64,000 bases of DNA from Bin87 sp034423575 (GTDB taxonomy: Bacteria; Chloroflexota; Dehalococcoidia; Lucifugimonadales; UBA3495): positions 1 to 64,000 of the forward strand of contig DAOUIF010000036.1 in the NCBI GenBank assembly GCA_034423575.1, written 5' to 3'. Of the stretch, positions 23,784 to 32,507 are shown piece by piece; the stretch's first letter is position 1; each line of letters begins with the position of its first letter. The position numbers and the translations under genes are program-made. The notes under the pieces are model-generated. The model saw nothing but the letters and a program-made list of their open reading frames with translations, was not told the DNA's origin and did not search any database.

Positions 23784-24788
23784 CTACAGCAATACGGGTT
23801 CCTTTTCCTTCTGGTACACCTGTATCCGGCCACGCGTGTGGTCGATGATGGCGATCTGGCCCGAGTCGGACACGTGCACCGCGCACGGGTTGGCGAAGGC
23901 CTTCTCGAATGCGCCACCGTCGTGGATGATCGCCATGGTCCGTTGCCGAATCATGTCCGGATTGGAGTTCAACTTGGTTTTGCCCCACTCGGATAGGGTG
24001 TAGTCTCCCTTCAACTGGGCGCGGAAGCGTCCGTCGGGAGCAAGAATCTGAACCCGGTCGTTTTCGCGGTCGCAGACGTAGATATCACCGTCGTTGTCAA
24101 CGAAGACGGCGTTGGGCCGCTTGAACTGGCCAGGGCCGTCGCCGCTGGAGCCGAAACTGGCTTGCCACTCGCCGGCTTGGGTGAAACACTGGATACGGTC
24201 GTTTCGCCAGTCGGCGACGTAGATCAGACCATTCTTGTCCAAGCAGAGGCCCCAAGGCATATTCAACTGGCCATCAGCCGTGCCGAATTCCCCAAACTGG
24301 CTCTTGAACGTGCCGTCCAGCCCGTAGCTCTGAATACGGTGGTTCTTGGCATCCACTACCCAAACGGTGTCCCCGTCAATCCTGATGCCCGAGGGGCCGT
24401 TGAACTCTCCGGGCCCATCGCCAGCGGTACCCCAGTGGGAGACGTAGTCACCGTCTTCTGTGAAAATGGTGATGCGGTTCAGGTATTCATCAGCGACGTA
24501 CAGGTTGCCCTCGCTGTCCAGGGCGCAGGAACTGGGCCAGTACATGTCGCCCGGGTCTTCGCCGAACTTGCTGAACTCGCCAACCAGCTCTTCGTTCAGC
24601 GTGGCGACGGTTACATGTACGCCGTCCGGGCGGTTTTCGTAGGAGCGATTGAGGACGTAGACCCTGCCTTCGGCATCCACAGCCATGTCCACCGGGTTGC
24701 GGAACCCGGTGCCGTTGAACTCATTGCGTCCCACGGAGTGGCTATAGGTAAAGGCGGTGTCCACGAGGCCAAACAGATGGGTACTCAT
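23784..24788 (-). CDS. NHL-repeat beta-propeller protein
   Basis: 334 residues made of about six NHL/six-bladed propeller repeats: FRNPVDMAVDAEGRVYVLNR, YWPSSCALDSEGNLYVADE, FNGPSGIRIDGDTVWVVD, LNMPWGLCLDKNGLIYVADW, FKRPNAVFVDNDGDIYVCDR and a final HTRGRIQVYQK blade. No signal peptide is seen. NHL propellers bind proteins or ligands, and some are lyases or lactonases; no catalytic residues can be singled out. Third gene after DUF1800 and DUF1501 on the same strand. GAGGG precedes the ATG. Confidence 0.85.
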   Translation of the reverse strand: MSTHLFGLVDTAFTYSHSVGRNEFNGTGFRNPVDMAVDAEGRVYVLNRSYENRPDGVHVTVATLNEELVGEFSKFGEDPGDMYWPSSCALDSEGNLYVADEYLNRITIFTEDGDYVSHWGTAGDGPGEFNGPSGIRIDGDTVWVVDAKNHRIQSYGLDGTFKSQFGEFGTADGQLNMPWGLCLDKNGLIYVADWRNDRIQCFTQAGEWQASFGSSGDGPGQFKRPNAVFVDNDGDIYVCDRENDRVQILAPDGRFRAQLKGDYTLSEWGKTKLNSNPDMIRQRTMAIIHDGGAFEKAFANPCAVHVSDSGQIAIIDHTRGRIQVYQKEKEPVLL

Positions 24789-24883
24789 AGACTTCCCTCT
24801 CGTGTCGGTCGTCGGTGGTCAGGATGCGGCGGAGCTTTTAGGAGGAGATACCCCGCCGCGTTCGTTGCGTTGCCGATGGTCGC

Positions 24884-26023
24884 CTACAGGAAGGGAACCT
24901 TCTCGAAGACGCCACGGTTGATGGGGTTGGAATCCAGACCCATCCAGTCTTCCAGGATGGTGGCGTAAACCTGGCGGAAGTCCATGTTGGACTTGAGGTT
25001 GCCGCCCTCTTCCTGATCGGCCGGAGCCAGGGACGGATAGACGCCGTAGATCCCGCCCTTGACCTTTTCGCCGACTGCGAAGGCCACAGAGCCTGCACCG
25101 TGATCAGTACCCGAGCCGTTGTCGCCGATGCGGCGGCCGAACTCGGAGAACATGAACGTGATGACGTTGTCGCTGGCGTCGTGATCCCGGAGGTCGTTGA
25201 TGAAGGTGTCAACGTTGGCCGAAACGTCGGTCCACAGCCGCGCGTGGTCGGTGGCCTGGTTGGCGTGGGTGTCGAAGCCGTTGTAGGGACTGGTAGTGAA
25301 CAGCACGCGGGTGCCCAAGTCGGCCAGATGGGTCTGGGCGATGTTCTTCATGTACTGGCCGACGGTGCTGCTGGAGTACTCCACGTTAGAGGTGTACTTC
25401 GGCGGCGCGGTGGCCAGAATGTCGGCGCCGATTCGGGCGTAGGTGCCCGTGGAGCGCAGGTAGTCGCTGACGAAGCCCTGTCCCACGGTGGGGGCGTAGA
25501 TCTTGCTGAACAGGTCTAACGCCTCGGCACGCTGGTCATCCCCTTCGATGCCGGTCAGCAGACCGTAGGTCTCGAGGTTGCCGACGGAGGCGACGGGCAC
25601 GCCTTCCTTGGCCAGGGCGCGGGGAAGGCCGCGGCCGAAGTTCACGCCGGTGATGCCCTGGCCCTCGTTGTTCGGGTCCAGTTCCTTGATGACCTGACCC
25701 AGCCAACCCTCGGTGCCGATGGTGTCCGGTTCGCAGGTATGCCAAATGTCCATGCTGCGGAAGTGGCTGTAGGACGGGTTGGCGTAGCCGATTCCCACGA
25801 AGATGGCGAGCTTGCCCTCGTCCCAATACTTCTTCAGCGGCCCCATGGTGGGGTGCAGGCCGATCTCGCCGTTCAGGTCCAGGATCGCTTCGGTGGGAAC
25901 ACCCAGAGCCGGGCGAAAATCGCGGTAATGACCGTCGCTATAGGGGATGACGGTGTTCAGGCCGTCGTTCCCGCCGGAGAGCGAGAGCACGACCAGAACG
26001 TTGTCTTTGTTGGTAGAGACCAT
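24884..26023 (-). CDS. DUF1501 family protein
   Basis: 379 residues from ATG 26023, after GGAGGA. It starts NVLVVLSLSGGNDGLNTVIPY, carries LHPTMGPLKKYWDEGKLAIFVGIGY, then FDTHANQ and FSEFGRR, ending with a DFRQVYATILEDWMG segment: the full DUF1501 pattern, related to the alkaline phosphatase/sulfatase fold. Most relatives have a Tat signal at the N-terminus; none is visible here. Function unproven. It is almost always paired with DUF1800, as here, and probably handles an extracytoplasmic polymer or substrate. Confidence 0.88.
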   Translation of the reverse strand: MVSTNKDNVLVVLSLSGGNDGLNTVIPYSDGHYRDFRPALGVPTEAILDLNGEIGLHPTMGPLKKYWDEGKLAIFVGIGYANPSYSHFRSMDIWHTCEPDTIGTEGWLGQVIKELDPNNEGQGITGVNFGRGLPRALAKEGVPVASVGNLETYGLLTGIEGDDQRAEALDLFSKIYAPTVGQGFVSDYLRSTGTYARIGADILATAPPKYTSNVEYSSSTVGQYMKNIAQTHLADLGTRVLFTTSPYNGFDTHANQATDHARLWTDVSANVDTFINDLRDHDASDNVITFMFSEFGRRIGDNGSGTDHGAGSVAFAVGEKVKGGIYGVYPSLAPADQEEGGNLKSNMDFRQVYATILEDWMGLDSNPINRGVFEKVPFL

Positions 26024-26135
26024 TTGATAGTCCTCCGTTGTGTTTGCCGGTTCGCAGTGAATTTGCTTGGCGGGACCGTCGCTGCGCTTGTCCAGGTGAT
26101 CGGAGCGCGGCCCGCCGGGTGTCAGCGGTTCCGGA

Positions 26136-27560
26136 TTACTCGAACTGGAACTCCGACGTGGAAGCGATGATCTGGAACATCTCGCCGGAGCGGCGGGTGA
26201 ACTCAGCGCGCTCGCCGTCGGTGCCGTGGGTGAGGTTGCCACCACGGCCGGCGTGGGCGATCAATTGATCGCGGGTGTCCTCGGTGAGGTTCAGGCAGCC
26301 CACCAGGTCGGCGCAGGTGTCGACGAACTGCTCAGGGGACAGGGTGTCGCCCTGGGCCATTAGCTTGGAGATCATGCTCTGGACGCCGGGCAACTCAGTG
26401 CGGCCCAGGTAGTCCGCCGCGAAGTTGATCCGCTCCACCAGGGTGCCCGAGTCGATCCACTCGTGACCGGTGTGCCAGCCTTCAACCGTGGGCGGGTTCA
26501 TGAGGTCCATGCCCATGTACTTGGGCTCCTGGCTCAGCTCGAACATGCCGGGCTTGATCTCGTCCCGGTGGTCGCCAACCATGCGCAGGGTGCCGGCCAC
26601 CATCTCGGCCGGGTTCTTCACCTTGGCGTACCGGGCATTCTTGAAGGCGTCGGAGTTGAACAGCGTGCGCAGCATCTCGGTGATGTTGTAGCCGTTGTCG
26701 AAGTAGGTCTGCTCCAAGGCCGCCAGGAGGCTCTCGTCCTTGGGCGGGGTCTGCCGCCAACTGGGAACCGGAACCTCGTCGGCCACGAAGAAGTTGTACA
26801 TGTGCCGGGAGATGAACCGGGCAGTAGCCTTCTGGTCCGCGATGATGTCGAGGATGTCGTCGCCGTTCCAGTTGCCGGTGCGGCCCAGGAACGTCTTCTC
26901 GGAGTCGTCATGGTCGGCGGGGTCGAAGCGGAACTCCCAGGGGCTGCGGCCGTAGGGGAACGGCGGGTACGGCGGGGCGATGTTCCAACCGGTGAACGCG
27001 CGGGCCGTGGCCTTCACGTCGTCCTCCGAATAGTTGAACTCTTCGTTCATTCCCACGCCCATGGAGAACAGTTCCAGCAGTTCGCGGCCGTAGTTCTCGT
27101 TGATGTTCGTCTTGTGGCTCTCGCAGTTGTCCAGGTAGTAGACCATGCCCGGACTGGTGGACAGATCCATTAGCAGTTCCCGGAAATTGCCCATGCCCTT
27201 GTCCCGGAACATCTGGATCATCCGGCCCATTTCTTCGCCGGAGTCGATCTTGGAGTGGCCAGCGCAGAAGATCATGTGCCAGAAGAGGGCCATCTTCTCC
27301 TTCAGCTGGTACTCGGTGTTGACCATGCGGTACACCCAGTTCTGGATGTTGATCTCGATGGCGCCCGCGTGGTTGTAGGTGGGATGGTAGCGCAGCATGA
27401 TGTCGTCTTCGACGCCCGAGGTCGAACCTGGGTTCAGCAGCTCCTCCACCACGGTGTCATAGCCTCGCGCAGCGGCGGTTTCGATCTCGTCGCGGCTGGC
27501 GCCGAAGCCGGCCCGGCGGAGAAGGTGCGCCATCAGCGCGATGTCGTTGCTTCCTGCCAT
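26136..27560 (-). CDS. DUF1800 family protein
   Basis: 474 residues from ATG 27560, with GGAGGA just upstream. It opens LMAHLLRRAGFGASRDEIETAA and contains the Trp/His-rich KMALFWHMIFCAGHSKI, YGRELLELFSMGVG, DDVKATARAFTGWNI and FISRHMYNFFVADEVP, all hallmark DUF1800 segments. Function is unknown for the family. First gene of the DUF1800-DUF1501-NHL operon; promoter at 27700-27728. Again no obvious signal peptide. Confidence 0.9.
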   Translation of the reverse strand: MAGSNDIALMAHLLRRAGFGASRDEIETAAARGYDTVVEELLNPGSTSGVEDDIMLRYHPTYNHAGAIEINIQNWVYRMVNTEYQLKEKMALFWHMIFCAGHSKIDSGEEMGRMIQMFRDKGMGNFRELLMDLSTSPGMVYYLDNCESHKTNINENYGRELLELFSMGVGMNEEFNYSEDDVKATARAFTGWNIAPPYPPFPYGRSPWEFRFDPADHDDSEKTFLGRTGNWNGDDILDIIADQKATARFISRHMYNFFVADEVPVPSWRQTPPKDESLLAALEQTYFDNGYNITEMLRTLFNSDAFKNARYAKVKNPAEMVAGTLRMVGDHRDEIKPGMFELSQEPKYMGMDLMNPPTVEGWHTGHEWIDSGTLVERINFAADYLGRTELPGVQSMISKLMAQGDTLSPEQFVDTCADLVGCLNLTEDTRDQLIAHAGRGGNLTHGTDGERAEFTRRSGEMFQIIASTSEFQFE

Positions 27561-27699
27561 TGGTTCCTCCTTTTTTGCCTTGGGGACAGGGCCCCGATTG
27601 ACCGATTCCTTGTGCTGAAAATATAACGCAATAACCGTCATTCTCGCAATCGCAAACAGCCATCAACTGTTCGAGTTGCCGAACGATTATCAGATTAGA

Positions 27700-27728
27700 A
27701 TCGTATCGCCGGAAGGGTGGGTTGTCAA
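27700..27728 (-). promoter_or_regulatory. sigma70-like promoter of the DUF1800-DUF1501-NHL operon
   Basis: TTGACA (complement of 27723-27728), 17-bp spacer, TACGAT (complement of 27700-27705). The leader is about 130 bases to ATG 27560. The same two boxes and spacing occur at the ATP synthase operon (55222-55250). Confidence 0.6.
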
Positions 27729-27821
27729 TAAGTTTACGCTCGCACGACTGGCCCTATCCTGCCCGCCATCCGATGGTTCGCGGCCTGTAGATCTACGCGA
27801 ACCAGCAACTCTTCCCCCGGC

Positions 27822-28538
27822 CTAACCGAGGCGAAACCGCTTGAAAACCTCTACATACTCCGCGCCGATCCGGGGCCCATCCCGGCGTCGCCATTCGCGC
27901 AGGTACTGATCGGCCGCTTCGAGACTGACCTGGCTGCGGTGCGCGCGCAGTGCCTCCACCGCAGTCTCCATGTGGTCGGTGACGTCGACGAAGTGATCGG
28001 GGTGGGTCCGGCCCATCACCCAAACCTCCCTGACCTTGTGGGGCTCTAGGCCCTCTTCCGTGAGCAGGTCGGGGAACGTGAGCGGATCGCGAGCCGAAGG
28101 GTATACCGCTCCCATGGCAGCGTCGCCGGAGGCGAAATGGTCCGGATGATCGATGTATCCGTCCCCGTCGAGGTTGCGGACGGGATTCATGCACACCAGC
28201 ACGTCGGGACGATGCCGGCGGATCTCGCGAGTTATGGCTTTGCGCAGTTCCAGGTTGGATTGCAGGTATGCGTCCGGGAAACCCAGGAACACCACCTCGG
28301 CAAGGCCCAGCACGCGGCCGGCCTCTTCCTGCTCTCCCCGTCGCGACTTGATGACCTCTTCGGGCGCAATGTTCGGGTCAGAGGTGCCCTTGCTGCCGTC
28401 GGTGCAGATCACGTACACCACATGCTTGCCTTCGGCGCACCATCGGGCCACCGTTCCGGCGCAGCCCCATTCGGCGTCGTCGGCATGGGCGACCACCACC
28501 ATCGCGCGCTTGATGTCTTCGTTGTTGCTCTCTGTCAA
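27822..28538 (-). CDS. PIG-L (LmbE-like) zinc deacetylase
   Basis: 238 residues; the start is TTG at 28538 by reading frame, with GGTGGG upstream. The zinc motif AHADDAEWG (variant of AHPDDE) is at residues 18-26, followed by CTDGSKGT, the FPDAYLQ loop, RPDVLVCMNPVRN and the second zinc-binding segment DHPDHFASGDAAMGA. The family hydrolyses N-acetyl groups from sugars such as GlcNAc conjugates or mycothiol precursors. The Pro-to-Ala change in the first motif is minor. It follows the MFS transporter by 48 bases, so import or export and deacetylation may be linked. Confidence 0.87.
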   Translation of the reverse strand: MTESNNEDIKRAMVVVAHADDAEWGCAGTVARWCAEGKHVVYVICTDGSKGTSDPNIAPEEVIKSRRGEQEEAGRVLGLAEVVFLGFPDAYLQSNLELRKAITREIRRHRPDVLVCMNPVRNLDGDGYIDHPDHFASGDAAMGAVYPSARDPLTFPDLLTEEGLEPHKVREVWVMGRTHPDHFVDVTDHMETAVEALRAHRSQVSLEAADQYLREWRRRDGPRIGAEYVEVFKRFRLG

Positions 28539-28586
28539 ATTCCCACCACCTACGGACGTGCGAACGCTCTCCGGTCCTGACCAAAG

Positions 28587-29891
28587 TCAAGATTGGGCGG
28601 GCGACACCGCCGGTCCGGCTGCCCCCCGGCCACGGGGCCGGCTCATCGTGTGGAGCGTGAAACCCAGAACGGCCCCTACGAGGGCCATCCCCGACGCCAT
28701 CGCGAACGACCATCGGAGGGTGCCGGTGGCATCTGCGATCGGTCCCGATATCGCCGGAGAAATTGTACTCCCGATTCCGGCGCCCATGCCCATCAATCCA
28801 AAAGCGGCGGGGGCCATGTAAACGGGCACGAAGTCCCCGGCCGCAGCCGCGCAAATCGTATAGGTGGATCGCAACGCGAATCCCGCCAGCACCGACGCAA
28901 TGATGAAAAACACCAGTTCAGGAGCCAACCAGAAGAGGGCATGACACGCCACCTCGATCAGGAACGTGGCGCCGAAGGCCATCCCCCGCCCCAATCTGTC
29001 GGACAACGCGCCCGACGCGACTCCGCTGCCGATGCTGAGGACTCCGATGAGAGTGAACAGCGCTCCGACCACCGTCACCTCGATGCCCTGTTCAACCTCC
29101 AGATACGCCCCGTAGCTGGCCGTGAGTATGCCGTGAATGAAACCGGAGCAGAAGGCCATCCCCGTAATCAGCCAGACGTAAGGGTTGGTATAGACCTGCA
29201 TCGGCCAACCAGCAGGGCCGCTCCGCCCGGCCGTGCGCCCCGTGGTCTCACCCGTCGGTGCACCTGACGGAGACGGTGTGACTGCTGGCGGCGCCTCACG
29301 AATGAAACCGGCGCACGCCAGGCCGATGAGGACGCTCGTGGCGGCCAGCACATACCAGGTGTATCGCCAGGTCTCGTCCCCGAACAAACCTGTAAGCGGC
29401 GGGACGATCACGCCCGTGAAGATTATCGCCAGGCTGCCGCCGGACGCGGCGATGCCGGCGGCCACCCCGCGGTCGGTGGCCCGGAACCACGGCGCGAGCA
29501 TCCCCATCATGGGCGTCAGCGCCGCTCCCGACGACACACCCACTGCAATCATGGCGGCGAGGGCTACCCAATAGCCGGGCGACCAGCCCAGCAAGGCCAT
29601 CGCCGCAGCTTGCACAAAGATGCTGGTTATGATCATCCATCGCCCGCCGTAACGCGAGGCCGCCGCTCCGGACAGCAATCCGGACACTACGCGTGAAATC
29701 GACATGGCCACCACCAGCACGAAGACGGTGGTGTATGACAACTCGAAGGTGCTCTTCATCCCCGGGATGGTGAGCGCAAGAACATACAGGGAAAAGCTGG
29801 TGATCAGGTTGACCGCCAGCGACACAGCCAATATGACTGCCGCATAGGTGCGCACCCATCGGGGAACGAGCGCGGCGGGAAATAATGCCAT
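28587..29891 (-). CDS. major facilitator superfamily transporter
   Basis: 434 residues with about twelve hydrophobic helices. The inter-helix 2-3 signature is present in diverged form (SGAAASRYGGRWMI), and its second-half counterpart is SGALSDRLGRGMAFG near residue 285. The layout and the broken central loop (PSPSGAPTGETTG) match the oxalate:formate/monocarboxylate branch of MFS. Substrate unknown. It precedes the PIG-L deacetylase and probably shares its transcript. Confidence 0.87.
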   Translation of the reverse strand: MALFPAALVPRWVRTYAAVILAVSLAVNLITSFSLYVLALTIPGMKSTFELSYTTVFVLVVAMSISRVVSGLLSGAAASRYGGRWMIITSIFVQAAAMALLGWSPGYWVALAAMIAVGVSSGAALTPMMGMLAPWFRATDRGVAAGIAASGGSLAIIFTGVIVPPLTGLFGDETWRYTWYVLAATSVLIGLACAGFIREAPPAVTPSPSGAPTGETTGRTAGRSGPAGWPMQVYTNPYVWLITGMAFCSGFIHGILTASYGAYLEVEQGIEVTVVGALFTLIGVLSIGSGVASGALSDRLGRGMAFGATFLIEVACHALFWLAPELVFFIIASVLAGFALRSTYTICAAAAGDFVPVYMAPAAFGLMGMGAGIGSTISPAISGPIADATGTLRWSFAMASGMALVGAVLGFTLHTMSRPRGRGAAGPAVSPAQS

Positions 29892-30046
29892 TGGGGGCCG
29901 AAACGGTCAGGTAAGCAATTGTTGGAACCGGGAACGCGGGTGCGCCTATCCTAGCACAGGGCTCGCCGGCGCCCGGCTCCGGGCCTGCCTGATAGAATGA
30001 ATGTCGTCGCGCCGGCGCCCAACTGCTGCGCCTCTTCGTTGCATCA

Positions 30047-30592
30047 ATGAACCGCAGAACGGAAGAATCCGAGCAGCCCGAAACGGTGAATGAGGGAGGG
30101 GGAAACCCGGCTAACACCCCTCTGCCGCCTCCACCGCCAGTACCCCCCGAGGCGTTGAAACCCTGGTACTACCAAAGTTGGTTCCTGGTTCCCGCCTTCG
30201 TCTGGTGGCCCTGCAGCGCGATACTGTTCATCCGGTCGCCGTGGCACAACGGCATCGTCAGCGGCGCGCTGTCCTGGGCGTGGATAATCGTGGGTGGCGG
30301 GTTCATCTTCCTGCGGATGCAATACCACTGGCGGAACGGCGAGCCGGCCATTGTGGATCCTACGCTGTGGGCCCTGGCGGCGCCGGGCGTCGTCCTCACC
30401 GTGGTCACTCAGTCTTTGTGGCTAGCTAGAGACCGCCCGCGGATCCGGCGCATCCGGGACGCCGGCGGATTTTCGGCTTACGGCGACGGAGAAACCGAAC
30501 CACCGGCCCAGCCTGTGGCCCCGCAGGCTCCCCAAGAGAGACGACGCCGAGCCAATCGCGGAAGCGTCCGCAGCCGCAGACGCCGGCATTAG
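30047..30592 (+). CDS. hypothetical membrane protein
   Basis: 181 residues. A Pro-rich, acidic N-terminus (ANTPLPPPPPVPPEA) is followed by three hydrophobic segments (FLVPAFVWWPCSAILFI; WAWIIVGGGFIFL; WALAAPGVVLTVVTQSLWLA) and a long basic C-terminal tail (RRRRANRGSVRSRRRRH). The Pro stretch and Arg tail suggest a cytoplasmic-facing anchor. Family not recognised. Divergent from the MFS gene and convergent with surE. Confidence 0.6.
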   Translation: MNRRTEESEQPETVNEGGGNPANTPLPPPPPVPPEALKPWYYQSWFLVPAFVWWPCSAILFIRSPWHNGIVSGALSWAWIIVGGGFIFLRMQYHWRNGEPAIVDPTLWALAAPGVVLTVVTQSLWLARDRPRIRRIRDAGGFSAYGDGETEPPAQPVAPQAPQERRRRANRGSVRSRRRRH

Positions 30593-30610
30593 ACCTTCAC
30601 GGGCCGGAGA

Positions 30611-31489
30611 TCAGGCTGCGGGGGCACCCACTGGCAGCCCGTCCACCAACCCCCGGACCATCTCCACGCGCTCGTCCGTCGTTGAAAACGCCATGCCCAT
30701 CGGGGTGATGCCGATATAGTTGGCCTTGCTGGCGTCGATGTCGCTGCCCTCACCACCGGCAAGAACCGGACGGTTGCGGGATATCCAATAGCGCCGATGA
30801 CCGAAGGACTCCTCGGAGCGCACCGATTCTCCGTAGGCTCGCCCCCCCAACCGCGTCACTTTCACCCCAGCGATTTTGTCGGCAGGCTCGTTGGGAACGT
30901 TGACGTTGAGGAAATAGGCGGGTGAGACCTCGGGGGCGTCATCCAGCCGGCGCGCGAGATGCGCCACCACCTGCGCGGCGAGCTGGTACCGGGGAGCTTG
31001 CACCGAACCCACGGATATTGCGATGGTCGGATAGCCCCTAACCCAGCCCTGGGTCGCGGCCCCGACCGTCCCGGACACAATCACATCCCAGCCCAGGTTG
31101 GACCCGCGGTTTATGCCACTCACCACCAGATCTGGTTTGGGCGTGACGAGTTGTTCAAGAGCCAGTATGCAAGCGTCGGCAGGCGTGCCCTGCACCGCCC
31201 AGGCGGTGATGGGATGGGCTGGCTCCACCCGAACATCGGATGCCGGGATGTATACGGCGTCGGCGCTGCGCGGTGGCGTGTCGTCGCCGGGAGCAAACTG
31301 GGCCAGGTACTGCTCGGCCGGAACCTGGTGCACGAACAGGGGCGAGTGAAGCGTCATGGATGCGCCGACTCCGGATTGTTCGCGGTCGGGCGCGACCACC
31401 GCAACCTCTCCGACCTCGGCCAGACTGCGGGCGGCGGCCCAGAGGCCGGTGGCGTGAATGCCGTCGTCATTGGTAAGCAGGATTTTCAA
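30611..31489 (-). CDS. surE: 5'/3'-nucleotidase SurE
   Basis: 292 residues from TTG 31489, which gives the canonical N-terminus (M)KILLTNDDGIHATGL, with GAGG seven bases before. The metal site NDD is followed by VVAPDREQSGVGASMTLHSPL, PADACILALEQL, DLVVSGINRGSNLGWDVIVSGTVGAA and VPNEP. It dephosphorylates nucleoside monophosphates and possibly short polyphosphates. It is somewhat longer than the E. coli protein. Monocistronic, convergent with the membrane protein at 30047. Confidence 0.94.
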   Translation of the reverse strand: MKILLTNDDGIHATGLWAAARSLAEVGEVAVVAPDREQSGVGASMTLHSPLFVHQVPAEQYLAQFAPGDDTPPRSADAVYIPASDVRVEPAHPITAWAVQGTPADACILALEQLVTPKPDLVVSGINRGSNLGWDVIVSGTVGAATQGWVRGYPTIAISVGSVQAPRYQLAAQVVAHLARRLDDAPEVSPAYFLNVNVPNEPADKIAGVKVTRLGGRAYGESVRSEESFGHRRYWISRNRPVLAGGEGSDIDASKANYIGITPMGMAFSTTDERVEMVRGLVDGLPVGAPAA

Positions 31490-31605
31490 TGGAAAGCCTC
31501 GATGCGGGAGGGTAGGAACGCGATGCGCGCGAATGGGCGCAAGACAGAATAACATTGGCCGCCGTGATTACGGCGGCCAATGCAGTCAAGCATGTGTTCA
31601 GAAGA

Positions 31606-32478
31606 TCAGTGGTGCGCCAGACCAATGGCGTGGAGCAGGGCGTGCTTCACCTCCACGGGAGCCACGCCGGAGCGAAATTCAGCGGAAGCGAACACGTCAC
31701 CGATAATGTCCACGCCGGAGAGGTCCTCACCAAGGCGGGCCGTCGCATCGCCTATGCTGGCCATGGTCAGCGTGGTGCCGGACAAAGCCTGTTCCACCGC
31801 TGCCGCCTTGACGGGGCGAGGGGTCAATCCCCCCACCGCAACGGAAGCGGCAGTGCAACGATCACCGTCCATTGTGACCACCACCGCGCCGCCGACCACC
31901 GCGTAGAAACTGGCCGGGTGGGCCATCTTCGCGTACTCGGCACGTTGATTGGCAGCCAGGACGGGCACGCTCACCGTAGTGATGAGCTCGTCTTCGGCCA
32001 ATACCGTTGTGAAGGCGTCCTCCACAAGATCGGCCGCCGCTATGGTACGGCTGCCCGAAGGTCCCTGCGCCGAGACGGTTGCCCCCAACGCCGTAAGCAC
32101 CGTGGCCCAGTCCGAGGCCGGGTCCGCGTGGGCCAGATTGCCGCCGATGGTTCCGCGATTGCGAACCGCCGGATCTCCGATGCCCCCGGCCGCCTCGGCG
32201 AGCAGGCCGTTGGCTCGCTGAACGTCGGCCGACGCGGCGATCTCAGCATGGGTGGTCAGCGCGCCGATGTTAATCGTGTCCCCGCTGACCGTGATACCCC
32301 GCAGGTTGGCGATGCCACCAATGTCGATGACCACCTCCGGCCGTGCCAGCCGGAACCGCATCAGCGGGATGAGGCTGTGGCCACCGGCCAGCAGTTTCGC
32401 TCCCGGGTTGTCGGAAAGCAGTTGAACCGCTTCTGCGATGGAACCGGCCTTCCGGTATTCAAAATCTGCTGCAAACAT
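31606..32478 (-). CDS. FAD-binding subunit of a xanthine-dehydrogenase-family (CoxM-like) enzyme
   Basis: 290 residues. FEYRKAGSIAEAVQLLS, the FAD pyrophosphate loop KLLAGGHSLIPLMRFRL and the second loop AVRNRGTIGGNLAHADPASDW are diagnostic of the medium subunit. The C-terminal CO-dehydrogenase flavoprotein domain follows. It passes electrons from the 2Fe-2S subunit to an acceptor. Third gene of the S-L-M operon, 29 bases after coxL. S-L-M gene order is typical of form II rather than true CO dehydrogenases. Confidence 0.9.
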   Translation of the reverse strand: MFAADFEYRKAGSIAEAVQLLSDNPGAKLLAGGHSLIPLMRFRLARPEVVIDIGGIANLRGITVSGDTINIGALTTHAEIAASADVQRANGLLAEAAGGIGDPAVRNRGTIGGNLAHADPASDWATVLTALGATVSAQGPSGSRTIAAADLVEDAFTTVLAEDELITTVSVPVLAANQRAEYAKMAHPASFYAVVGGAVVVTMDGDRCTAASVAVGGLTPRPVKAAAVEQALSGTTLTMASIGDATARLGEDLSGVDIIGDVFASAEFRSGVAPVEVKHALLHAIGLAHH

Positions 32479-32507
32479 TGCAATCAGTCCTCCTGTGCCG
32501 GCGCCGG

